Part shown: one piece after another, positions 18,101-26,932 of the stretch
Layout: each line of letters begins with the position of its first letter
How positions within the stretch are numbered: the first letter of the stretch is position 1
Origin: a bacterium
Lineage (GTDB): Bacteria > Bacteroidota > Ignavibacteria > SZUA-365
DNA length: 64,000 nucleotides
Reading direction: 5' to 3'
NCBI GenBank assembly: GCA_020444325.1
Contig: JAHLLD010000006.1
Coordinates: 172,622 to 236,621 of the forward strand
Program-made: the position numbers and the translations under genes
Notes under the pieces: generated by a model
Database searches by the model: none
Told to the model about the DNA's origin: nothing
What the model saw: the letters and a program-made list of their open reading frames with translations, nothing else

Positions 18101-20480
18101 CGAGATCATAGCAATTCTCCCACGGGTCTTCCGGCAGCAATGCAATCCCCTCGTCGAAGTGACGCAGAGCGGGTTCGTAGGCACTGGCAAGCTTGGCTTT
18201 ACTGCCCGCTTCAAGATTGAGCCGCGCAAGATCGAGTCGCTCATCGTCGCTCGCGAGCAGTGTGGCCCCGAGGTTCATCTGCATGACAATGTCGAATATC
18301 CGTTCCTCCCGCTTCCCGGGAGCCATGTTCTGGAAAAGCAACCGACCGATTCGAAGATGCGTTGCAGGTCGCTCCTTCTCGGGAATGAGTGAGTATGCCG
18401 CCTGCTGCACCCGGTCATGAAGAAAGCGATACTCGGGAGGAGAGACGTCGCTGATGTCGTGTAATCCCTCGCGCGCAATGGCATCGAGCTGCAGGTTATC
18501 ACCGATCGGTAGAATGAGTCCGGCCTGCAGCGGCTCCCAGAGCATACCGGCAAGCACGGCCACGGACTCGGGACGCACCAGCGACAGAGTGTGCAGATCG
18601 AAAGTCGCGCCCAGGCAGGCGGCGACCCGCAGCAGTTCCTGCGCATCGGTGCCGAGCGAAGAGATGCGATCGGACATGAGAACAACGACATTCTCGGTGA
18701 TCGCCTCCTTGTCGATACGATCGGTGTCCCAGACCCAGCCGCCCTCCTCGGTCGAGAAGGAGACCAGTCCACGCGTGTACAGCGTTTTGAGAAACTCGTT
18801 GACGAAAAACGGATTGCCTGCCGTCTTCCGCATGACAAGCGAGGCCAGTGCAGCGCACTCGCCTTTCGGCCGGCGCAGCGTATCGGAGAGCAACTCTTCA
18901 ACATGCGCCGGTTCGAATGCATTGAGTTCCACGGATTGTATCGGCGCCTGCTGTTGCTCGAGACGGGCGAGGATGGCCGTCAGCGGGTGTCCGGCTGCAA
19001 CCTCGGTGCTCCGGTAGGCCCCGATGAGAAACAGGTAGCCGGATTTCGGATCAGTGAGCAGCAGGTGAAGAAGGTTGAGCGAGGCGGTGTCCGCCCACTG
19101 CAGATCGTCGAGAAACATCACGAGCGGATGATCGGCACGCATGAACACGTGCACGAACTTCAGGAAGACGGCATTGAAGCGATTCTGCGATTCGTAAGGA
19201 GACAACTCACGCACGGGTGGCTGGGGACCGATGATATCGGCGACTTCGGGAATGACATCCACCACAACCTGGCCGAGCGTGAGCAGGGCCCTGCTGAGCT
19301 GCTCGCGCCAGGCGTCGATGGTGTCAGGATCCTCTGTAAGTATCTGCCGCACGAGTTCCTGAAAGCACTGGATGATCGCGCTGTACGGCTGCGCGCGCCC
19401 GAACTGGTTGTATTTGCCAACCACGAAATACCCGCGCCGCTCCACGATCGGCTTGTGGATCTCATGCACGAGGGCGCTTTTGCCAATACCGGAAATGCCC
19501 GAGACGAGCATAAGCTCTGTGCTCCCCTTCGCGATGCGGTCGAAACTTTCAAGGAGCAGCGCGGTCTCACGGTCCCGGCCGTAGAGCCGTTCCGGAATCT
19601 GGAAGCGCTCGGAGACATCCAGTGTTCCGAGAGGGAACGGCGTAATCATTCCATCGCGACGCAGCAGGTCGCGGCATTTTTCGAGATCGTGTAAGATACC
19701 GATAGCACTCTGGTAGCGTGCTTCCGGCGTCTTTTCCAGCAGACGCAGAACGATGTCGGAGAGCACCGCAGGGACATCGGGATTCACTTCGCGCGGCGGG
19801 AGTGGAGTGCGTGCGATGTGGCTGTGCACAAGTTCGAGCGGATCAACGGTATCGAATGGCCGACGGCCCGTAAGCAGCACGTAAAGCGTGACACCGAGCG
19901 AGTAGAAATCCGAGCGATAGTCAATCGCGCGATTCATGCGACCCGTCTGCTCCGGTGAGAGGAAAGACAGCGTCCCTTCAAGCCTCCGGGGATGAAGAAT
20001 CTCCGGCTGTTCGCGCGAGAGCATCGAGGCGATATCGAAATCGGCAATGCGAAGCTCGCCGGTGCCGGACGCGTATATCACGTTTCCCGGATTGATGTCT
20101 TTGTGGATGATGTGATGCTTGTGAATCGCGGCGATTCCTTCAACGATGCGTATCGCGATGTCGAGGCACTCGTAGATCTCAGGCTGCCGCTCAGCGAGCA
20201 CACTGGCCAGAGAAACACCACCAAAATCTTCAAGAACGAGCGCTTTCCCGTTCCCGGCGGTTTCAAGCGCAATGGCGCGCACGACACGGTTCGACGTGAT
20301 GCGGCCAAGAATCTCGAACTCCCTCTCCCGCCGCGCCAGGTCGCGCGCGCCCGGATACTCGGAACGCAGGAATTTCACGACGACGCGTTCACCGTCACTG
20401 TCGCGGCGCCCCCTTCGCACGAGCGTGCGTGAGCCGTCGTAAAGTGTTTCCTCGAGTGTGTATCCTTTAATCGTACGCAT
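15144..20480 (-). CDS. Trifunctional Ser/Thr kinase-ATPase-sensor histidine kinase
   Basis: A 1778-residue cytoplasmic signalling protein. Residues 1-270 are a Ser/Thr kinase (K36, HKDINPGN at 126-133, DFD in place of DFG at 147-149, SPEQTGR). Residues about 295-600 are an AAA/STAND ATPase (GISGIGKSA at 328-336, Walker B VMFLDDLQW). A long helical TPR-like region follows. Then comes a GAF domain (GGAQRGVFLLMRDGRMRVVAE onward), a short coiled coil and a histidine kinase: H1536 in HEIKNPL, N-box near 1671, DNGSG near 1714 and GTGLGLSLS. The start at 20480 has GAGG 6 bases upstream. No response regulator is adjacent, so its partner must be elsewhere. The domain set is a known family. Confidence 0.9.
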   Translation of the reverse strand: MRTIKGYTLEETLYDGSRTLVRRGRRDSDGERVVVKFLRSEYPGARDLARREREFEILGRITSNRVVRAIALETAGNGKALVLEDFGGVSLASVLAERQPEIYECLDIAIRIVEGIAAIHKHHIIHKDINPGNVIYASGTGELRIADFDIASMLSREQPEILHPRRLEGTLSFLSPEQTGRMNRAIDYRSDFYSLGVTLYVLLTGRRPFDTVDPLELVHSHIARTPLPPREVNPDVPAVLSDIVLRLLEKTPEARYQSAIGILHDLEKCRDLLRRDGMITPFPLGTLDVSERFQIPERLYGRDRETALLLESFDRIAKGSTELMLVSGISGIGKSALVHEIHKPIVERRGYFVVGKYNQFGRAQPYSAIIQCFQELVRQILTEDPDTIDAWREQLSRALLTLGQVVVDVIPEVADIIGPQPPVRELSPYESQNRFNAVFLKFVHVFMRADHPLVMFLDDLQWADTASLNLLHLLLTDPKSGYLFLIGAYRSTEVAAGHPLTAILARLEQQQAPIQSVELNAFEPAHVEELLSDTLRRPKGECAALASLVMRKTAGNPFFVNEFLKTLYTRGLVSFSTEEGGWVWDTDRIDKEAITENVVVLMSDRISSLGTDAQELLRVAACLGATFDLHTLSLVRPESVAVLAGMLWEPLQAGLILPIGDNLQLDAIAREGLHDISDVSPPEYRFLHDRVQQAAYSLIPEKERPATHLRIGRLLFQNMAPGKREERIFDIVMQMNLGATLLASDDERLDLARLNLEAGSKAKLASAYEPALRHFDEGIALLPEDPWENCYDLAYALNVGKFECEYMLLRFEQMELLFTYIVERVRKPIEKLPLYVVKLVVKSAASSYDEANAIGIEALQLMDITLPEHPTQEDIGAAFGRVMQKIGDRKPMDLLDLPLASDPVTHQLMRLLSDLIGPTYQGNLDLFAMVVLQMVERSLDYGNTVYCAHGYNLFGSMLAVMGNYDAAVQFGLMGNALSERYNDLSSISRTHLVFGMMLSHLHLPLTESLRFLRRAEEAGQDSGDFHPVIYAVAHAPMTMFLLGTPLGEMTVDVEHAYGYSAAAHYQDGIDMATSYRQSIRCLQGKTRSGDDLSDSEYDEAETITRLESNVGLLPLHWHLVCRLFICCFQGEYAAAVEAGQRALSMVALSSTFSHALGNYLYLPVALLLNWEKLTAEQQSEAETQIDVCLEKLNGFATENVEAIRSLIEAERLRIQGKILEAEDAYHNAIDHAHAREAIHIEALACERVARLYLKRKRPRVAEVFIRDAIYHYNRWGASHRASMLAREFPGAQAAHGSSETLTVVGPETETTNTVIGALDLASVMKATQAISGAIVLGDLLRRLMDIAIEAGGAQRGVFLLMRDGRMRVVAEARVGETTTLLLEQPADPTGVVSESVLQLVTRERDTLIVDDATEDMRFASDNFVQTHALKSILCMPIVQKGALSGILYLENSLTSGAFAAQRADLLALLSGQIAISLENAMLYSDLERKVEERTTELRQKNGELAVALDHLRKTQGHLIQAEKMASLAQLTDGIAHEIKNPLNFVNNFSMLSRELIGEILSSFEEYREKQVSEVSEKFGEMFTSLSGYALRIHEHGQRADRIVQNMLLHSQKGGRTITSVDINALLDDSLKLVSNALHSQYPDFEPTIERSFADGLPEVQGFPQDLMRVFINLMNNALYAMHEKGESEAAPGYSPTLNCMTALEGDAVIVRISDNGSGIPDDIKAKVLEPFFTTKPTGVGTGLGLSLSYETVVKGHGGRMHFDSTDGEGTVFTIALPK

Positions 20481-20698
20481 TGAAAACCTCGTGTTGGAAA
20501 TAACGAATCCGGGAGCGCTGAGCTTGCCGCACCTCGCAGCTGATTTGCGCGTCTGCGTTCGCGGCATATATTAGTCCGTATCAATCAATCCTATGACATC
20601 GAATGTGCGGCGCGGATATCGTCTGTTCGACCGCGCAAACCGATCACACGACGACAGTCTGTACACACCACAACTACACGCAAAGGAGGTGGACGTTC

Positions 20699-21685
20699 AT
20701 GCAGCAAGCATACCCACCATATATCACACGCGGAGGCGAACAGGTGTTCTGCCAGCCGTTTCTCGTCAAGGACGTAGACTCGCACTGCTACGTATTGCAG
20801 GCCGACATCAACGCCCTCGCGGCCATGTGCGACCGCTATCTCAATACGCCGCTCGCCACGCTGGGCGATGGCAAGACGATCTACCGCCCGTTTTCGTCCT
20901 TCGTCATGCTCTCGTTCTCGCACCTGACGCAAACGCATGCCGAACGACCGCCGGAAGCGTGGTTCGAAGAGCATGAGGCCATTCTGTGGATGCTCACGGT
21001 GGCGGGACGAGAGGAAGCCGGTGTGTTCATCGCCGACCGCTTTGCCTGGTTTACGCCGTACATCTTCGTCGACAGTCCGCCGGCCATGCTGGCGGGTGAA
21101 ATCATCTACGGTTTCCCGAAGGCCATTGCCAACGTGTCGCTCGGTCAGACGCCCGAAGCACCGTTCACCGTCGATACTACCGTGGTCGCGCATTACGGCT
21201 ACGACAGCCAGGCGACCATGCAGCGTCTGCTTACACTGCGTCCCGCCAACCCGGCATCGGGTGATCATACGGAACTGCAAACGCTGGAAGAGACGGTGCG
21301 CACCGCACTCGCGCGCCTGCCGAAGGAACATCACAAATTCGTGCTGCCCGATCTCCATTTCCTCACAAGCGCGATCGAGGATCTCTTCAAGGGACGCATG
21401 CCGGTCGTCGCCCTCAAGCAGTTTCGCGATGCCGCCGACGGCACGCGTGCCTGCTATCAGGCGATTGTCGAATTCGATCTGACGATGAGCAACCTGCATG
21501 GCATGAGCGTGCGTTTTGATCCGTGGGAACTTGAGATCGCGGACTACCAGAGTCACCCGATTGTAAAGGATTTCGGTTTCACCGGGTCCACCGTGCCGAC
21601 GTTCGTCTCAACGCGCATGCAGTATGATCTGCAGCTTGGCGAGGGACGCAAGATCGCCGAGTTCGTTCAGCTTCCGCAAAAGTGA
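20699..21685 (+). CDS. Acetoacetate-decarboxylase-like protein
   Basis: A 328-residue cytoplasmic protein of the acetoacetate decarboxylase fold. The segment MLAGEIIYGFPKAIANVSL matches the region around the Schiff-base lysine (YGFPK, kept here). The second lysine that lowers its pKa in the true decarboxylase is Ala here, so acetoacetate decarboxylation is doubtful. The start is fixed by a very strong AAGGAGGTG 7 bases upstream. The gene is divergent from the giant kinase, and its 3' end overlaps that of a minus-strand paralogue by 19 bases. Pairing with FAD oxidoreductases suggests a shared, uncharacterised pathway on a keto or conjugated substrate. Confidence 0.72.
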   Translation: MQQAYPPYITRGGEQVFCQPFLVKDVDSHCYVLQADINALAAMCDRYLNTPLATLGDGKTIYRPFSSFVMLSFSHLTQTHAERPPEAWFEEHEAILWMLTVAGREEAGVFIADRFAWFTPYIFVDSPPAMLAGEIIYGFPKAIANVSLGQTPEAPFTVDTTVVAHYGYDSQATMQRLLTLRPANPASGDHTELQTLEETVRTALARLPKEHHKFVLPDLHFLTSAIEDLFKGRMPVVALKQFRDAADGTRACYQAIVEFDLTMSNLHGMSVRFDPWELEIADYQSHPIVKDFGFTGSTVPTFVSTRMQYDLQLGEGRKIAEFVQLPQK

Positions 21686-22389
21686 GGGAGACTGAAGGTC
21701 CACTGGGTTGTCAGGAGAAAGGCGCCGAGCGGCTGGCGGTCGATGCCGCTGATCGTGAAGCGCCTTTCTTCCAGATTCGGGATGAAATCTTCCGTTAGCA
21801 GCAGCTCACCAGACACCGGCCGTATGCGTGCCGCGGTGTCGAGTTCCCAGTTCATGTCTGAGCAGACGTACAGCAGTCCCATCCACCGTGTCACGATGGG
21901 GAAACGCAGCATGGGATCGATCTGCGCGAAATGCGGGTACTCCGCGGGCGGCAGCGCGTCGCCGTATGCCGGGAGGTCCGCTTCGACGAGCGTGGTGCCC
22001 GAGGACAGGTTCGCCTGATACAGTGGCGGTGCCGAGGCGATGTGTGCACTCCTCTTCGGAAAACCGTACACCAGGCGCCCGAGGAGTATGGGGAATAACT
22101 TATTGAGAAAGAGAATCGGAATATATGTGAGCAGCGACGCCGATCCGCTGCGTGCCACATACGGAATCACCACACTGTACTCCAGGTAGTCAAGACTGAA
22201 AAGCGGCAGCCAGCTCGGCCGCGTGTTGTAATTATGGGCGAGCGGCAGGAGTATCGGATGCGTCCCCGGCGGCGTCGCCGATTGCTCTGCGCGGACGAGT
22301 CCGCTCGGCAGCAACGCATCCACGGCGGCATTCGAAACGGCGAGCGGCACCATCGGTGCCTCGTAGTCACTGATTCCGTAAACCGCCAT
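21667..22389 (-). CDS. Acetoacetate-decarboxylase-like protein (second copy)
   Basis: A 240-residue relative of the protein at 20699-21685, from the same fold. The key segment is LLGRLVYGFPKRSAHIAS: the YGFPK lysine is kept and the next residue is Arg instead of the usual Lys. The Met at 22389 follows the stop of the upstream FAD oxidoreductase with one base between (TGACATG), so it is translationally coupled to it; the frame open further upstream is a shadow of that gene. It is the last gene of the 26686-21667 operon. Substrate unknown. Confidence 0.7.
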   Translation of the reverse strand: MAVYGISDYEAPMVPLAVSNAAVDALLPSGLVRAEQSATPPGTHPILLPLAHNYNTRPSWLPLFSLDYLEYSVVIPYVARSGSASLLTYIPILFLNKLFPILLGRLVYGFPKRSAHIASAPPLYQANLSSGTTLVEADLPAYGDALPPAEYPHFAQIDPMLRFPIVTRWMGLLYVCSDMNWELDTAARIRPVSGELLLTEDFIPNLEERRFTISGIDRQPLGAFLLTTQWTFSLPHFCGS

Positions 22390-22390
22390 G

Positions 22391-24523
22391 TCAGGCCGTC
22401 CCTTCGGGGCCGTGTTCCTCCCCGATAATGTGAACCGGTCGGCCGGAGAGGGCCCGCGCAGCACGCATACCTCCGATCACGGCAGCTTCCACGCACCCGG
22501 CGTTGATAATGTTGCGCACCCAGTCACCGGCAAGAACCATGTTGCTGAGTCCCGACCCTCCCGCTTCCAGGCGGTGCGCCGTGCTGCCTACGACCGAGAG
22601 CACGTAGCGTTCGTTCGGATCGATGTTTGCGCGCAGATACTGTGACAGGAGAACGCCGGGCTTGAAGCCTCCATTGGAGTCGACGACATCCGGCCAGAGT
22701 GTCGCGATATTTGACAACTGCCACGCCGTCACATCGCTCCCAAGACGAGCGTACTCCTGCGCCGGAAAATCGGAGTCCGTCCATGGTGGAATGCTGTCCA
22801 CCTCTTCAAACACACCGCAGAAATATGCCAGTGATTTTGGTGTCGCATCAGCGGGCCAGTTCTCGCGCTGGATGAGATCACTCATGTCCGCCCAGGTACT
22901 TTCTTTCTCGACGTATGCACCGAGGAGTGGCGTATCCGTCGTCGTCCACCCCAATCCTTTGAGATCGGGTGCCAGCCACAGCTGCATACCCTGCGTCTGC
23001 ACGCTCTTCACCGCGGCAAGCATCGCGGACCATGCCGGCTTTTCCTTGATGGAATCCGCAAGCAGATGCGTGAGCATGGCGGGTGGAATGCCGCAGATGA
23101 CCTCGTCAAAGTCCTCGTCCACCCGCAGCGTTCGCGTGCGTTCGGCCGCTTTGTCGCGCCAGGGGGACCAGAACGATTCAAGATTGATTTTCTCTTTCTG
23201 CAGTTCCTCGGCATCCTTCGGATCGAGCTGGTCATACAGTGGCGCTGATGGCCAGCACGGGAGTCCCTTCACCTCGACGAGCGGCTCGTACTTGTCTATC
23301 CCCTCACGCAACCGCACCTGTTCAAAGACGTTGATCGATGTGACACGCTCGCCGTCGTCGGAATCGATGCTGGTGACCTGATGGAAAAATGCGATACGGA
23401 TATTGTCCGGATACCTGCACAGCAACTCATAGAACGGCGTGAAAATCGTATCGCCCATGCCCGCCTGCATTTTCCAGTACAGGGAGCCTTTGTAGGTGAG
23501 CAGCATGCGCAGCATGCCGTAACACCCCGTGCCCGCTTCCAGATTGGCACAGGCGGGATCGGTGGTGTTGCCGCGTTCGTACGCGAACACCAGGTCATAG
23601 ATGCTCTGAATGGGTGCAGAATGCACGCTGTATTCCATCGAAGCGCCATTACGTGCAAGCCACGCGCGAAACTCGACATCGTTGATCGCGGAGAATCCCC
23701 GTTCGAGAACGCCGTCGGTGATGATGCCACGTACAATGGCGTACGCCAGGTCGAGCATGATAAAGAGTCGGCGCAGACCGTCGTGCTCGTCGAGTTCATG
23801 CTCGAGGAGTTCGCGGAGCCATTTCATGAAACCATCGACCAGACCGAGAAGCACGTGATGCTGCGAGGTATCATGCGTAGCCGGATCGGGATCGAGCCGT
23901 TTGGAGAGACGCCTGGCTTCCTCGAGCAAAGCGAGTCCTGCGAACTCGGCGGCGGTGGCACCGACATGTTCGAGATCATGAACGAATTTCTCGATGATAC
24001 CGTGCAATCCGTGCCCGTGCTTCCTTTGAAGCAGCTCATCGAGTGCTGAACTGTCGTGCACCTGCCCGTGCATCATCTCGATGAGCATGTGGATATAGTC
24101 CCACACGGTCGGCAGAACACCGCCCGTGCCCGGTTCCTCATCATTGGTCGGGAATTCGATGGGCCAGTATTTCCATGCTCCGTCGATGTGCTCGGTGAAC
24201 ACAATGAGATTCCCCGGCTTGAAGGCGTCCTGCCAGTTGCGCAGCGGTGAGCCTTCGGGACGATCCAGTTCTGCGTATGCACGTTTGATCATGCGAAACG
24301 CGTTTTCATAGAAGCCGAGCCATATGTGCAGACCGTGTTCCTCGATGCGCTCGCCGAAGTTGCTGTTTCGTCCGCTCGCACCTTTGCCGCCCAGCCGCCA
24401 CCCGAGCTGATATACGGTGAACTCGTATTTCTCGCGCCAGTCGGGATCCTCCATGAGCGTAAACATCGTCGTCATGGATCCGAGTCCCCCGCCGAGTACT
24501 GCAATGCGTTTTTTCATATTCAT
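22391..24523 (-). CDS. FAD-dependent amine-oxidase/desaturase-like oxidoreductase
   Basis: A 710-residue flavoprotein. The N-terminal Rossmann motif (KRIAVLGGGLGSMTTMFTLM) and the second FAD motif (YQLGWRLGGKGASGRN) belong to the amine oxidase/phytoene desaturase superfamily. EEHGLHIWLGFYENAF is shared exactly or nearly so with the next protein (24533-26686), showing a tandem duplication. The C-terminal FAD-closing segment (GSTAHRLEAGGSGLSNMVLAGDWVRNIINAGCVEAAVIGGMRAARAL) is complete. No signal peptide. The protein is longer than typical desaturases because of a helical insert at about residues 150-280. The next gene is an acetoacetate-decarboxylase-like protein. Substrate unknown. Confidence 0.8.
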   Translation of the reverse strand: MNMKKRIAVLGGGLGSMTTMFTLMEDPDWREKYEFTVYQLGWRLGGKGASGRNSNFGERIEEHGLHIWLGFYENAFRMIKRAYAELDRPEGSPLRNWQDAFKPGNLIVFTEHIDGAWKYWPIEFPTNDEEPGTGGVLPTVWDYIHMLIEMMHGQVHDSSALDELLQRKHGHGLHGIIEKFVHDLEHVGATAAEFAGLALLEEARRLSKRLDPDPATHDTSQHHVLLGLVDGFMKWLRELLEHELDEHDGLRRLFIMLDLAYAIVRGIITDGVLERGFSAINDVEFRAWLARNGASMEYSVHSAPIQSIYDLVFAYERGNTTDPACANLEAGTGCYGMLRMLLTYKGSLYWKMQAGMGDTIFTPFYELLCRYPDNIRIAFFHQVTSIDSDDGERVTSINVFEQVRLREGIDKYEPLVEVKGLPCWPSAPLYDQLDPKDAEELQKEKINLESFWSPWRDKAAERTRTLRVDEDFDEVICGIPPAMLTHLLADSIKEKPAWSAMLAAVKSVQTQGMQLWLAPDLKGLGWTTTDTPLLGAYVEKESTWADMSDLIQRENWPADATPKSLAYFCGVFEEVDSIPPWTDSDFPAQEYARLGSDVTAWQLSNIATLWPDVVDSNGGFKPGVLLSQYLRANIDPNERYVLSVVGSTAHRLEAGGSGLSNMVLAGDWVRNIINAGCVEAAVIGGMRAARALSGRPVHIIGEEHGPEGTA

Positions 24524-24532
24524 TGTTCTCCG

Positions 24533-26686
24533 TCAGGACCTGATGTTTTCGCCGACGATGGTCTCCGGGTATCCCGAGATCGCGCGCGATGCGAGCAGAC
24601 CCGACATGACCGTCGATTCGACGCAGCCGACGTTGATGATGCAGTCGATCCAGTCGCCGCATAAGATGAGATTGTCGAAGCCGGAGGCGCCAGCGGCGAG
24701 ACGATGTTCGATGCTGCCCGCGGTGGACTGCGTGTAGCGGTGCGAAGGATCACAGTTGGCGCGCCAGTACTGCGAATCGAAGCGCGACCTCCCGCTGCGG
24801 CCAGGCGCGGTATCCACAAGAAGGTTGTAATCGAAGCCTGCAGGATTGACCACCGGAGCTGCGGAAGGAAGGAAGTGCGCCAGTTCGGCGTCGAACCACT
24901 GCATCGCGGCGTCCTTCACACGGTCGGCCTCGCGTCCCGGAAACGCATGATCACCGGGCGGGGGAATCGATGGCGGATCCTGCATGGGTCCGCAGAAGTA
25001 GCTGATGTCTTTCGGCAGATATGGCGCTTTCCAGCTCTCGCGGACGAGCAAATGCGACATATCGCACCAGGTGTCGAGCGGTTCGGCGTATGCCGTGGTG
25101 ATCGGACTCGGAGCATTCCAGCCCATTTCCGCGAGGTCCTTCTCTATCCAGAGCTGTGCAGCCATGGTCTGCACCGTGCCGACGTTATCGAGCATGGCCC
25201 TCCAGTCCGCACGTGCGCGAATCGATTCCGACATCACGGTACGCAGCACCGCGGGCGGCATCCCGAGCACGACGAGATCAAAGTCCTCACCTTTATTCAG
25301 CGTGAGAGCTTCCTCCTCCCCTTCATCCTTCCACGGCGTCCAGAACGACTCAAGGTCGATGTTCTGTGCCTGCAGCTTCTTTGCCTGCGCTTCGTCGATC
25401 TGATCATACAGGGGCTCGCTTGGCCAGCAGGCGAGTCCATCAACCATGATCAGCGGATCGTATTCGGTGTCGGGTTTGCGGAGACGGACCTGCTGCATCA
25501 TACGCAGCGTTGAGATCGCACCGCTGCCATCGTCCTCGATATCGGTGACGCGGTGGAAAAATTTGAACTTGACCCCGCGCTGGCGCAGTACGGCATACAT
25601 CGGCGAGACGATCGTGTCGCCCATCCCGGCGTTCATCTTCCAGAAGATGGCGCCCTTGTAGGTGAAGACCATGCGCATGATCGCGTGCAGGGCCACACCG
25701 GCGGCGATGTTCGGGCGGTCAATGTCGCCGTCCTCGAACGCGAAATACAGATCGTAGATAGCGCGCACCGGGACGGACGAAAGCGTCAGCTCGGAAGCCC
25801 CGTATTTCCTGAGGAAATCACGGTATTCGTAACGGTTCAAAACGCCGAGTCCCTTCGTGAACACCCCTTCAGCAATGGCGCCGCGAAGATTTGCGACGCC
25901 CAGTTCCACGAGGATCCACAGCCGGCGCAGCGTGTCGTCGTTCTCCACATCCTTGCCGATCGTCTCCCACAGCCAGTGCAGAAATTTCCCGAGCAGTGCA
26001 TCGAGCTTCGAGTGCTGCTTCGGATCGTGCTGTTTCGGATCCGCGTCGAGGAGGCGTGCGAAATCGAGCGCATGCCTTAGCAGCATTCCCCCGGCTTTGG
26101 CAAGCTCGCCCTCAACATCCTCGACGGCGTGATGAAATAGTTTTGACAGCCATGAAGCAGGCTTGTGCGATGTCTCTTTCGCAGCGTCGACGAGCTGATG
26201 CCGTGTCAGCATATCCCAGAGTTCGCCGAGCAGCATCTCGACATAGTCCCACAGCGAGGGAAGTTCGCTTCCGTCACCGGGCAGTCCCGTGTTCATCGGA
26301 TAGTCAATCGCCCAGGTGCGCCACTGTCCTTCGACATACTCCTGGTACGGTACGTAGCTCTGCGGCGTGAAGGCGTTTCTCCAATCCCCGAAGAGATTTC
26401 CCGGACCTTTCCATTCCGCGTAGGCTTCGCGCATGACGGCAAAGGCATTTTCATAAAAACCCATCCACACATGCAGGCCGTGCTCCTCGATACGATCGGC
26501 AATAGCCTGGTTGCGTCCACTGGCACCTTTTCCTCCAAGCCGCCATCCCAGTTGATAGACGGTGACCTCGTATTTGTGTGCATCCGGATTCTCGGGGCTC
26601 GTCAGCGCAAACGCAGCGGTCAATGCCCCCAATCCTCCGCCAAGCACGGCAACACGCTTTTTTTCCTCGGTAGGGTATACTGCCAT
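24533..26686 (-). CDS. FAD-dependent amine-oxidase/desaturase-like oxidoreductase (paralogue)
   Basis: A 717-residue paralogue of the protein at 22391-24523, with the same architecture: KKRVAVLGGGLGALTAAFALT, YQLGWRLGGKGASGRNQAI, EEHGLHVWMGFYENAF, LACWPSEPLYDQIDEAQAKKLQ, and a C-terminal FAD segment (GSIEHRLAAGASGFDNLILCGDWIDCIINVGCVESTVMSGLLASRAI). It is the first gene of the three-gene operon; the second copy starts 9 bases after its stop. Keeping two diverged full-length copies side by side suggests a heterodimer or two successive oxidations of one substrate. That is inference. Confidence 0.8.
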   Translation of the reverse strand: MAVYPTEEKKRVAVLGGGLGALTAAFALTSPENPDAHKYEVTVYQLGWRLGGKGASGRNQAIADRIEEHGLHVWMGFYENAFAVMREAYAEWKGPGNLFGDWRNAFTPQSYVPYQEYVEGQWRTWAIDYPMNTGLPGDGSELPSLWDYVEMLLGELWDMLTRHQLVDAAKETSHKPASWLSKLFHHAVEDVEGELAKAGGMLLRHALDFARLLDADPKQHDPKQHSKLDALLGKFLHWLWETIGKDVENDDTLRRLWILVELGVANLRGAIAEGVFTKGLGVLNRYEYRDFLRKYGASELTLSSVPVRAIYDLYFAFEDGDIDRPNIAAGVALHAIMRMVFTYKGAIFWKMNAGMGDTIVSPMYAVLRQRGVKFKFFHRVTDIEDDGSGAISTLRMMQQVRLRKPDTEYDPLIMVDGLACWPSEPLYDQIDEAQAKKLQAQNIDLESFWTPWKDEGEEEALTLNKGEDFDLVVLGMPPAVLRTVMSESIRARADWRAMLDNVGTVQTMAAQLWIEKDLAEMGWNAPSPITTAYAEPLDTWCDMSHLLVRESWKAPYLPKDISYFCGPMQDPPSIPPPGDHAFPGREADRVKDAAMQWFDAELAHFLPSAAPVVNPAGFDYNLLVDTAPGRSGRSRFDSQYWRANCDPSHRYTQSTAGSIEHRLAAGASGFDNLILCGDWIDCIINVGCVESTVMSGLLASRAISGYPETIVGENIRS

Positions 26687-26932
26687 GGAATACGCTCCTT
26701 GCGAATAAAGATATCAGCGCACTGCAGGCGGAACAGTTCCGCCGCGCTAGAATAAAATTGTAAGCAAATTGGACAGTAGGAAGATATACCGGGAAGGGTA
26801 CAAATACAAGGGAGGAAAGCAGATTGGGGGACTGGGCGTGGTCAGCCTGCGCGGGATTCCTGTGCGCAGCTCAGAACAATGAACATGAACAGCTGCGCAC
26901 GGGTACACGACCTTTCTCCGTGGTCGGTACTG

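Noticed and set aside
20591..21556. 321-codon minus-strand frame opposite the decarboxylase-like gene
   Set aside because: It is antisense to a gene with clear family motifs and a strong ribosome site, and it has no signal, fold or ribosome site of its own.
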